46,699 bases of DNA from an uncultured Bacteroidota bacterium (GTDB taxonomy: Bacteria > Bacteroidota > Bacteroidia > Chitinophagales > Chitinophagaceae), in assembly GCA_946479615.1 (NCBI GenBank), contig CAMLGR010000017.1, positions 1-46,699 of the forward strand, read 5' to 3'. Below are positions 23,858 through 31,012 of the stretch, piece by piece. How positions within the stretch are numbered: position 1 is the first letter of the stretch; every line of letters starts with the position of its first letter. Made by a program: the position numbers and the translations under genes. Under the pieces are notes generated by a model. The model saw nothing but the letters and a program-made list of their open reading frames with translations, searched no databases and was not told where the DNA came from.

Positions 23858-24433
23858 ATGAGTACCACACTTATTGAATTCATACAAAAGAAACTGGATT
23901 ATCCTGCATTGGAAAAGGTAGATCCTGTGGATCATGAAGTAAAACATGGTGAACGCTCACCACGCGAAAAGCTCGCCCAGGCGGCTATTCCGGCGGTACT
24001 GGCGGGTATTTATAAGATCACGAGATCGGAAAATGGTCGTGAACGTATACTGTTTTATGATATCAGCAGCAATCGTCTCGAAGCTATTTTCGGCGACAAG
24101 AAACCCGAAGCTGTGGATAAAGTTGCACACTATGCGGGTATCGCAGGTGAAGAGGCTGAACAACACATGGAATCTATCGCGGCAGAAGCGATATTAGGGA
24201 TCAATGAATCGGTAGCACATAATCCCACCCACCAGGCGATCATCGATTTTGTGAGCAGCCAGCGTCATTCCATCCTGGTATACCTGCCTGCTGCCATGCA
24301 GTTGGGAAGTTTGCTGGAAGATGATTCGCTGGATGACAGGACGAATAAAATGGAAGGACCTATTTCCAACCTCATGCATAGTATTGAAAATAATTTTTCA
24401 GGCGGCGGAGAACAGAAAGAGAAAAACTTCTGA
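23858..24433 (+). CDS. Hypothetical cytoplasmic protein
   Basis: This 191-residue acidic protein has no signal peptide or membrane helix. The first part (LIEFIQKKLDYPALEKVDPV) is followed by SPREKLAQAAIPAVLAGIYK, a small-residue helix reminiscent of DUF937-type proteins. Later segments are IAAEAILGINESVAHNPTHQ and YLPAAMQLGSLLEDDSLDDR, and the C-terminus is Gly/Glu/Lys-rich. I cannot name a family. It is divergent from the ABC-F gene and convergent with the J-domain gene; the two stop codons abut with no base between them. Confidence 0.75.
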   Translation: MSTTLIEFIQKKLDYPALEKVDPVDHEVKHGERSPREKLAQAAIPAVLAGIYKITRSENGRERILFYDISSNRLEAIFGDKKPEAVDKVAHYAGIAGEEAEQHMESIAAEAILGINESVAHNPTHQAIIDFVSSQRHSILVYLPAAMQLGSLLEDDSLDDRTNKMEGPISNLMHSIENNFSGGGEQKEKNF

Positions 24434-25084
24434 TCAGCTTTTGGTGAGAAAATAGATGCTTGTACAAAATGCCAGCACGATCAACAGGATGATCCATACT
24501 TTCCATTGATCCCATTGCTGAACTTGTTTTCTGTGCCGGATGATCCCGTCGATCTGATCGCGGAATTGTCCGGCACTGTCAATTTGGGAAAGCCGCTGAC
24601 TAAAATCTGTTAATGAGTTAAAAGGTACTAATTGACTGTGTGTAAGCGAAAGCCGGATGATCTCTTCATTGATGGGCGTTTCGTTAAAAGCGATCAGCTT
24701 TTCAATATTTTCATTGGATAAAATATACACCCAGTATTCATACATCCCTTCTTTATCCATGCGATGAATATCCAGGGTATGTAAATACCGGTTGAGCTCC
24801 AGTAGTCGTTTTAATATACTTTCCGGCGTTACCAGTACTTCGGCTTTTTTCCGCCCCATGCTCTGTGCATACCAGCGCTGCTGGAGATAGAGATCTTTTT
24901 TACCGGGGTTTGTCAGTGTTTCATAGGCTTCTTTTATCTCGGCGAATCTGGCTGCTGCATACGGATCGTTTTCTTTTTTATCGGGGTGATAAAGATGCGC
25001 GAGCCGGCGGTAAGATTTTTTTATTTCATCAAAAGAAGCAGAAGGCTTCAGCTCAAGAATGCTATAGTAATCTTTAATATTCAC
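24434..25084 (-). CDS. Tail-anchored J-domain protein
   Basis: This 216-residue protein starts with a J domain (KDYYSILELKPSASFDEIKK onward) with the catalytic HPD at residues 33-35, which stimulates Hsp70/DnaK ATPase. The middle region (about 70-185) is helical without the Gly/Phe or zinc modules of DnaJ. The C-terminus is a single membrane helix (WKVWIILLIVLAFCTSIYFL), so it is probably tail-anchored with the J domain in the cytoplasm. I place the start at the GTG at 25084 (VNIKDYYSIL). The frame is open up to a TTG at 25141, but those codons are the 25097-25141 hairpin. It is probably co-transcribed with the hydrolase gene upstream. Confidence 0.85.
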   Translation of the reverse strand: MNIKDYYSILELKPSASFDEIKKSYRRLAHLYHPDKKENDPYAAARFAEIKEAYETLTNPGKKDLYLQQRWYAQSMGRKKAEVLVTPESILKRLLELNRYLHTLDIHRMDKEGMYEYWVYILSNENIEKLIAFNETPINEEIIRLSLTHSQLVPFNSLTDFSQRLSQIDSAGQFRDQIDGIIRHRKQVQQWDQWKVWIILLIVLAFCTSIYFLTKS

Positions 25085-25096
25085 AGGAGAAGTCAA

Positions 25097-25141
25097 TTGG
25101 AAATTTGGGGATTTGGGAATTTCAAATCCCCAAATTTCCAA
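25097..25141. repeat. Perfect 19-bp hairpin between two minus-strand genes
   Basis: TTGGAAATTTGGGGATTTG (25097-25115) is the exact complement of 25123-25141, with a seven-base loop. On the minus strand it starts six bases after the hydrolase stop and ends twelve bases before the J-protein GTG start. It is built from GGAAATTTGGGGATTTG words and has no T-run. Confidence 0.8.
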
Positions 25142-25147
25142 ATCATG

Positions 25148-25999
25148 TTATCCCAGGTGTTTTTTAAAAAAATCCAATGTACGTTGCCAGGCGAGTTTGG
25201 CAGCCGCTTCATTATACCTGGCTGGTGAAGTGTCGTTATGAAACGCATGTTGCGCGCCTTCATACACATATAATTCATAAGTGACATTATTTTTCTTCAG
25301 GGCTTCTTCAAAAGCCGGTATACCTGCATTCACTCCCTGGTCAAGACCGCCATAATGGAGTTGCAGGGCTGCTTTTATCTTAGCCACATCGTCAGCGCCG
25401 GGTTGTCTTCCATAAAAAGCAACAGCTGCTTTTAACGAAGGCACATTGACCGCGAGATTATTTGCCATAGCGCCACCCCAGCAAAAGCCTACACATCCTG
25501 CCTTGCCATTATAATCTTTGCGGGTGGCGAGATAATCGAACGCGTTGATGAAATTCTTCAGGCTATCTGCCGGATTTAATTCGCTGAACCATTTCCTGGC
25601 TTCATCCTCATCGGCTGGTTTTTTCCCAAGCGCGGATAAAGCATTCGGGGCAATGGCGAGATAACCGGCATTGGCGGCTCTGCGGGTTACATCTTCAATA
25701 TGTGCATTCAACCCGCGGTTTTCATGAATAACAACAACAGCAGGGTACTTTTTTTCTTCTTTGGGACGTGCCACATAAGCAGTCATGGGATTGGGAGCGC
25801 CCGGATAGTTGATGTATTCGGTAAAAAGGTCATCGGGCCGGGTAATGGCTGCGTGTGCATAATTACTTTCCAGCATGGGCAGTAATGTTAATGCCGCTGC
25901 AGTGCTTCCTGCCAGCATTGTAAGGCGTTTTAAGAACTCCTGGCGGGTAAGTGGTTTATGAGTGTACTCATCGTAGAGGTTAATAATCCGCTGATCCAT
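25148..25999 (-). CDS. Dienelactone hydrolase family protein
   Basis: This 283-residue alpha/beta hydrolase matches the dienelactone hydrolase (carboxymethylenebutenolidase) family: VVVIHENRGLNAHIEDVTRR, the nucleophile motif GFCWGG with Cys173, the aspartate in HYGGLDQGVN, and the histidine in GAQHAFHND. The N-terminal 55 residues (RQEFLKRLTMLAGSTAAALT) look like an export signal of Tat type, so it may be periplasmic, unusual for the classic cytoplasmic enzyme. The natural substrate in Bacteroidota homologues is mostly unknown. No other aromatic-degradation genes are nearby. Confidence 0.9.
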   Translation of the reverse strand: MDQRIINLYDEYTHKPLTRQEFLKRLTMLAGSTAAALTLLPMLESNYAHAAITRPDDLFTEYINYPGAPNPMTAYVARPKEEKKYPAVVVIHENRGLNAHIEDVTRRAANAGYLAIAPNALSALGKKPADEDEARKWFSELNPADSLKNFINAFDYLATRKDYNGKAGCVGFCWGGAMANNLAVNVPSLKAAVAFYGRQPGADDVAKIKAALQLHYGGLDQGVNAGIPAFEEALKKNNVTYELYVYEGAQHAFHNDTSPARYNEAAAKLAWQRTLDFFKKHLG

Positions 26000-26261
26000 G
26001 GCTTTAGATTTTAGTTCTTAAAGTTACGGCTGTTTATGTTAAAGAAATTGGCAAAAAATTTTCATAACACTTTGCACTCCGGCAGGCTGGTGCAACTTCC
26101 GGGCATAATAATAGCTCATATTTGTAATGAAAGTTCTTTGGGGAGTAGGAATCAAACAATTTAAAATACCTCAACCTGCTTTTTTAAATTTTTAACTTTT
26201 GAGGATTGAATTTTTTGAATCTCCTGAAGTCTTATCATTGATAACAATTAAATTTTTTCAC

Positions 26262-27671
26262 ATGAAGCGAATGTTGACTACAACCGCCCTGGCATTCACC
26301 TTAATGCTGGTAGCTTCTTTTAAAAATACAGCATCTGCACAGCCTGTCGGCGGAGTAGGTGTTGATATTTCTTATCAAACATTTTACGACGAACTGGATC
26401 CTTACGGCCGCTGGATGGATTATCCTGATTATGGGTATGTATGGATACCGGATGCCGGTCCTGATTTCCGTCCCTACAGTACCAATGGTCATTGGGTTTG
26501 GTCCGATGAGTATGAGTGGATGTGGGTTTCGGATTATAACTGGGGTTGGGCGCCGTTTCACTATGGCCGCTGGCTCGAAGATCCGGATTACGGATGGATC
26601 TGGGTGCCCGGTTATGAATGGTCACCAGCCTGGGTCGCCTGGCGTGATGGGGGTGATTATTATGGATGGGCCCCGTTAAGACCTGGTATCAGTATTAATA
26701 TCGGTTTTTCATTGGGTGGATATAATCCCCCGGTTGATTACTGGTGTTTTGCACCCCGCCGTTATATTACTTCACCACGTATCTATGATTATTGCGTACC
26801 GCGCCGGAACAATGTGACGATCATCAATAACACAACGATCATCAACAACTATAACTATAACCGGAATGTATTCAGAACCGGTCCCGGCAGACGGGATGCA
26901 GAAAGATATGCAGGACGTATCCATTCAGTCCGTTTCCGTGATGCAGACAGACCTGGCCGTACCGGATTTGGTCGTAATGAAGTATCGATGTATCGTCCGC
27001 GTGTACAACATGATAATAACAGGAGTTTCGCTCCCCGTAAATTCGAACGTGTAGAAAGAAACAATGGAAACGCCGGTGGTGGCCGTGGAAATAACCTGCC
27101 ACAACCACGTAACCGTGATGACAGGGGATTTGGACAACGGAACAATACCGACCGTCAGCCTGGTAATAACAATGGTGTAGCAGATCGCCGCCGGTTTGAT
27201 CGTAACAATGATAACACTTCCAACAGGCCTGAACGCAGGAATATCTTCAACGGAAACGATAACCGCAACAGCGATGGTGCAGGAAGAGAAAGAAACAGGT
27301 CGATGGAGAGAAGGCAAACAGCGGAGCAGCCGGCCAATCCCGGTACCGGTGCAAGACCGCAACGCCGTGACATCTTCAACAGGAACAACGACAATACTAA
27401 CAGGAGTAATGAAATAAGAGAGAGAAGACAAATGCAGGCGCCTTCCAATCCGGGTAATCAACCAAGGCAGGAGCGTCGCGATATCTTCAACCGGGGAGGT
27501 GGTAATAATTCAACTCCTCAGCGGCAATCCGCTCCGCGGATGGAGCAACCGCGACAACAGCAGCCACAGCAACAACCCCGTCAGTTTGAAAGACGCAGTG
27601 ATAACAATGGGGGTGGTGCTGGCAACAGGGGTGGTGACAATGGTGGAGGTCACGGCAGAAGAGGCCGTTAA
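26262..27671 (+). CDS. DUF6600-type exported protein with Asn/Arg-rich repeat tail
   Basis: This 469-residue protein has a signal peptide (LTTTALAFTLMLVASFKNTA, cleavage near SAQ). Residues 25-165 have repeated Trp/Tyr/Gly motifs: YDELDPYGRWMDYPDYGYVW, NGHWVWSDEYEWMWVSDYNW, GWAPFHYGRW and GYEWSPAWVAWRDGGDYYGW. This is the DUF6600 pattern. From about 200 the sequence is Asn/Arg/Gln-rich and low in complexity, with a repeated ERRNIFNGN/QRRDIFNRN/ERRDIFNRG unit near residues 325, 368 and 405. It is presumably periplasmic or surface-attached, and the basic tail could bind nucleic acid or acidic polymers. I use the ATG at 26262; the in-frame start at 26199 precedes a non-signal stretch. A terminator follows. 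Confidence 0.82.
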   Translation: MKRMLTTTALAFTLMLVASFKNTASAQPVGGVGVDISYQTFYDELDPYGRWMDYPDYGYVWIPDAGPDFRPYSTNGHWVWSDEYEWMWVSDYNWGWAPFHYGRWLEDPDYGWIWVPGYEWSPAWVAWRDGGDYYGWAPLRPGISINIGFSLGGYNPPVDYWCFAPRRYITSPRIYDYCVPRRNNVTIINNTTIINNYNYNRNVFRTGPGRRDAERYAGRIHSVRFRDADRPGRTGFGRNEVSMYRPRVQHDNNRSFAPRKFERVERNNGNAGGGRGNNLPQPRNRDDRGFGQRNNTDRQPGNNNGVADRRRFDRNNDNTSNRPERRNIFNGNDNRNSDGAGRERNRSMERRQTAEQPANPGTGARPQRRDIFNRNNDNTNRSNEIRERRQMQAPSNPGNQPRQERRDIFNRGGGNNSTPQRQSAPRMEQPRQQQPQQQPRQFERRSDNNGGGAGNRGGDNGGGHGRRGR

Positions 27672-27698
27672 TATATTTCCTCTATGAAACTAGATATC

Positions 27699-27729
27699 AA
27701 AGGTCCTGCTGAATCGCAGGACCTTTTTT
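27699..27729 (+). terminator. Intrinsic terminator after the DUF6600 gene
   Basis: AAGGTCCTGC/GCAGGACCTT forms a perfect stem with loop TGAATC, followed by TTTT. It begins 28 bases after the stop. Confidence 0.85.
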
Positions 27730-27738
27730 GTGTTTCCA

Positions 27739-28272
27739 TCAGTTGTCACCTGCTCAGCGGGGTCGCTTCGCAGACCCCGCTGGGACACACTTCTTTGGTT
27801 CGCTTTACAGAACCGGCTGGGATGCATTTTTGGGGTCACCTTGCAGACCCGCTGGGATGAGCGGGTCCCATCAGGGTCTGCGCAGCAACCCTGATGCATC
27901 AGTTTGTTCTTGTATTGTTTCTATCAGTTGTCACCTGCTCAGCGGGGTCGCTTCGCAGACCCCGCTGGGATGCATTTTTTGGGGTCACTTTTGTAGACCC
28001 GCTGGGATGAGCGGGTCCCATCAGGGTCTGCGCAGCAACCCTGATGCATCAGTTTGTTCTTGTATTGTTTCTATCAGTTGTCACCTGCCCAGCGGGTCGC
28101 TTCGCAGACCCCGCTGGGACACACTTCTTTGGTTCGCTTGCAGACCCCGCTGGGATGAGCGGGTCCCATCAGGGTCTGCGCAGCAACCCTGATGTATGAG
28201 TTTGTCCTTGTATTGTTTCTATCAGGTGTCACCTGCTCAGCGGGGTCACCTTGCAGAACCCGTTGGTGCGAC
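27739..28272. repeat. Tandem array of about 150-bp units with GC-rich hairpins
   Basis: Unit starts (TCAGTTGTCACCTGCTCAGC, with variants) lie at 27739, 27924, 28074 and 28222, giving periods of 185, 150 and 148; the last unit is partial. Each unit carries up to three hairpins: AGCGGGGTC/GACCCCGCT with loop GCTTCGCA (27756-27781, 27941-27966, a one-base-shorter copy at 28091-28115); GACCCGCT/AGCGGGTC with loop GGGATG; and CATCAGGGT/ACCCTGATG with loop CTGCGCAGCA (27869-27896, 28019-28046, 28167-28194). The region 27730-28356 has no credible gene; the open frame through it is made entirely of repeats. Confidence 0.85.
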
Positions 28273-28356
28273 AGTCCTTATGCTCCATTGATTTTCTTAC
28301 ATCTTTATATTATCTTGAGGGTGTTCTGCGCCAATATCCTGATTTAAGCCATTCCT

Positions 28357-29424
28357 ATGATCAAAAAAATAATTTTACTCCTGCTGATTTGTGCCAATAG
28401 CTCTCTTCATGCACAAGTGATCACGGTCAATGATTTTGTAGCGCTGGCAACTATGTCCGATAAAAAGATCGGGAGCTACCTGGCAAAAATGAATTTTGTA
28501 AAACTTGCACGTAGTCTCGATGATGGGACCATTGTCAACGAATATTTTTATAACGATAAGAAAAAACAACCGCTGTCACAGGATTCAACCATCCGTTTTT
28601 TATCCGGTTCCCGGAAAGAAAAGGAAAGCGCGGTCAATTACCAGACTTCTTCTTACGAGGAATCGATGGCGATCCTCAAAGATTTTCGCCTAGCAGGATT
28701 TACCAGCGGAAAAACAAGCGATACTTCCGCCAAAGCAGATACGCTCTTGCCTGTTTTTGACAGTACTACTTTTCTCCAGAAAGAAGATATGACTGTAAGA
28801 ACAAGAGAGGAAATAAAAGATGAAGTGAAAATGTATACGATCGTCCTGCAAAAGAAACCGATCCCGACCGGTTCATCGGTACGGTTTGCAGAAGACCTGC
28901 TTTCATTCGATTCACATGAAAGACTGGTGGCCTTGTTTGGCAGCGCCAATGTAAAAAAGGATACGTATTATTTCACAGAACAGGATACCAGTCATTGTTC
29001 CGTGATCTTTCCCAATACCAACCGGCAGGCTATTTTTCTCTGGGATGACCAGGTCAATTACAGTACGCTCTCCTTTGTAATGATAGGCGGAAGCCTGAAA
29101 CCCGATCAGGGAAATGATAGTTACAATCATGCCGTCTCACTGAACGTGTGGAGAAGCAATACCGGATTATATACAGGTATGCGTTTGCAGGAGATCATAA
29201 CGTTGAACGATGGTGATTTTAGTTTCTATGGCCCCGGTTCAGAGTTTGCTTATATGGCCGTTCCCGAAAAAAAGGGAAATATAGATTTCAAACAAACAGG
29301 GCTGACCCTCGGCTGTTTTAATTGCAGCGGTTCCCCATTAATGAAGAAAGAAAAAATAAGTGCGCAGAATGCACTGGACAATGGGCTGCAACTTTATATT
29401 ACTTCGTTGCTGCTGATGCCGTAG
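28357..29424 (+). CDS. Exported protein of unknown function
   Basis: This 355-residue protein has a signal peptide (IKKIILLLLICANSSLHAQ). Mature segments include NDFVALATMSDKKIGSYLAK, TYYFTEQDTSHCSVIFPN and the C-terminal GLTLGCFNCSGSPLMKKEKI. I recognise no family. Three cysteines occur in the mature part (HCSV and CFNC), the last two in a CxxC arrangement. The gene follows the hairpin array, with a promoter presumably between 28290 and 28357. No operon partner is evident. Confidence 0.78.
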   Translation: MIKKIILLLLICANSSLHAQVITVNDFVALATMSDKKIGSYLAKMNFVKLARSLDDGTIVNEYFYNDKKKQPLSQDSTIRFLSGSRKEKESAVNYQTSSYEESMAILKDFRLAGFTSGKTSDTSAKADTLLPVFDSTTFLQKEDMTVRTREEIKDEVKMYTIVLQKKPIPTGSSVRFAEDLLSFDSHERLVALFGSANVKKDTYYFTEQDTSHCSVIFPNTNRQAIFLWDDQVNYSTLSFVMIGGSLKPDQGNDSYNHAVSLNVWRSNTGLYTGMRLQEIITLNDGDFSFYGPGSEFAYMAVPEKKGNIDFKQTGLTLGCFNCSGSPLMKKEKISAQNALDNGLQLYITSLLLMP

Positions 29425-29428
29425 TAAG

Positions 29429-29560
29429 TGTTAGATGCCAGGTTTTAGGTGTTAGTGAAAGTAGTAATACAATTTTATAGTTTAAAATTCATGAATGGTA
29501 AGTGACAAATCTTACAAAATGACTGCTCACTTCTAAAACCTAAAATCTAAAACCTGACAT
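29429..29560. repeat. Inverted repeat of AGGTTTTAG words
   Basis: The left arm at about 29429-29457 (GTTAGATGCCAGGTTTTAGG) and the right arm at 29529-29560 (CTAAAACCTAAAATCTAAAA then CCTGACAT) are complementary with gaps. The centre, about 70 bases, contains a weaker pair (AATTTTATAGTTTAAAATT). It starts about five bases after the stop at 29424 and ends just before the stop of the minus-strand small lipoprotein gene, so it lies between convergent 3' ends. Confidence 0.55.
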
Positions 29561-29564
29561 TCCT

Positions 29565-29732
29565 TTATTTCCTCGATTTAAATACTACAAAGAGTATCAG
29601 GGCTACTACCAGACCTACCAGGAAGAAGGCCCACCACATACCGGCTTTAAAGATCGTTTCTACTGCACCGCAGCTGCTGAGGAACATAAGATTCAGGTAA
29701 AGAAAGAAAATAAAAAAAGGATATTTCTTCAT
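29565..29732 (-). CDS. Small lipoprotein with one membrane helix (55 aa)
   Basis: A short minus-strand gene starts at the ATG at 29732 and ends with TAA at 29565-29567. The 55-residue product has a type II signal peptide with lipobox LSSC (Cys21), a short GAVETIFKAG segment, then a hydrophobic helix WWAFFLVGLVVALILFVVF and a basic end KSRK. Small proteins of this form (lipobox, 'IFKAG', helix, basic tail) recur in Bacteroidota genomes and have no established function. Codon use and the intact signal argue that it is a real gene. It is convergent with the gene ending at 29424. Confidence 0.7.
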   Translation of the reverse strand: MKKYPFFIFFLYLNLMFLSSCGAVETIFKAGMWWAFFLVGLVVALILFVVFKSRK

Positions 29733-29875
29733 ACAGTAATGATTTGCGTTAGTGACATTTCCATACTAAAGTCAAGTTTCATACCATGCGCAAAACATCA
29801 CTGATTATTGCCGGAAAAGCTGAATTGTGCTGAATGTTTTCCCCATTTTTTAATTCCGGAACTCCTGGCTGATCA

Positions 29876-30808
29876 TCAAACCGTAATAACCTCCATCCAA
29901 ATGCCAATACCCAAACGGCCAAATGCAGGATTCAGGATATTAGCGCGGTGACCCGGAGAATTCATCAGGTTGGTATGCGCTATTTCCAATGTTTGAGCCA
30001 GCGCCAGGTTTTCACCGGCCGAACGGAACTGTACATGTGCGGCCCGCATCCTGTCGAACGGATCTTTTCCTTCGAGGTTTACATGGGCGAAATAACCTTT
30101 GACAAACATATCCTGCGAATGCGCCCTGGCTACTTTGGTCAGTTCAGGGTCGGGTTGCAAGGCGTTTAATCCATTTTTGATCCGTTCTTCGTTTACCAGT
30201 TCCAGCATTTTCGCTTCGAGAAAAGGACGCACTTCTGCTTTATCATAGGTAAATGAAAGCTCTACTTTTTCATGCGATCCGGGGTGCACTGTCAAACTAT
30301 TCATCGTTTGCCTTACGGCCTGGTCAAATACAGGCGCCAGCTTCCGGTTGGTCCATTCGGCCTGCATTGCCAGTGGGCCCGCGAGACGGCTATCCCTGGT
30401 TTCTTCATTGATCCTGTCATTCATCGGCAGTGAAAGCAGGAGAGCAGAAATGATAATGGCTGTGATCAATCCGTTTATAGCACCGGGAATAATCCCCAGG
30501 AATTTATTGACCGTAGAATGATCCGCATGTTCCGGCACAGCTTTCACAAAATAACGAAGCAATAACCCGGTCAACAGGCGAAAGATCACCAGCGTAAGAA
30601 TAAAAGCAACCGGTAGCAGCCATGCATCGAGATCGGAGATCCTGGCCAAGCCTTTGGCTGTATATGGATAAAATGTATAGGCCAATACAAAACTACCTAT
30701 CCAACTCAGCAACCCCAGCGATCCACGGATAAAACCTTTGTACCAACCCGCTATCAGCGACACGAGAAAGATGGCGATCAAAAAAAAATCTACCCAATTC
30801 ATATTCAT
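29876..30808 (-). CDS. CvpA-like membrane domain fused to a CAP/SCP domain
   Basis: This 310-residue protein joins two modules. Residues 1-130 have four hydrophobic helices in the CvpA pattern: VDFFLIAIFLVSLIAGWYKG, FIRGSLGLLSWIGSFVLAY and FLGIIPGAINGLITAIIISA. Residues 185-310 form a CAP/SCP (CAP superfamily, allergen V5/PR-1) domain: LVNEERIKNGLNALQPDPEL, AHSQDM, GYFAHVN, AGENLALAQT and NSPGHRANILNPAFGRLGIG, with the two conserved histidines (FAHVN and GHRAN) and glutamates present. CAP domains act outside the cytoplasm, so the membrane part should anchor it facing the periplasm. CvpA is linked to colicin V production and envelope homeostasis in E. coli; the function of this fusion is not known. 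Confidence 0.9.
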   Translation of the reverse strand: MNMNWVDFFLIAIFLVSLIAGWYKGFIRGSLGLLSWIGSFVLAYTFYPYTAKGLARISDLDAWLLPVAFILTLVIFRLLTGLLLRYFVKAVPEHADHSTVNKFLGIIPGAINGLITAIIISALLLSLPMNDRINEETRDSRLAGPLAMQAEWTNRKLAPVFDQAVRQTMNSLTVHPGSHEKVELSFTYDKAEVRPFLEAKMLELVNEERIKNGLNALQPDPELTKVARAHSQDMFVKGYFAHVNLEGKDPFDRMRAAHVQFRSAGENLALAQTLEIAHTNLMNSPGHRANILNPAFGRLGIGIWMEVITV

Positions 30809-31012
30809 TATGTATTACAGTGTGAGAGATATTTTGCAAATAATATGCCCTGTTATAAAGTCTGCATGGAGGTAGCAGGAGATTCATTATAAAGGGTTGT
30901 TAACTATTAAATCCTGAATTCCTGACCACTCACCACAAGGCATTCACCATTCACCCAATAATGACAGGCCGGCTTTTTACCAGTTATTATCTTTCTTATT
31001 AAAGTATTTATC

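Noticed and set aside
27728..28192. Open frame through the hairpin array
   Set aside because: It is made entirely of repeat units, and the period of one unit (150) happens to keep the frame. The translation repeats the same peptide words and has no domain.
27739..28272. Possible CRISPR array
   Set aside because: Units are about 150 bp and nearly identical throughout; there is no short constant repeat with unique spacers, and no cas gene.
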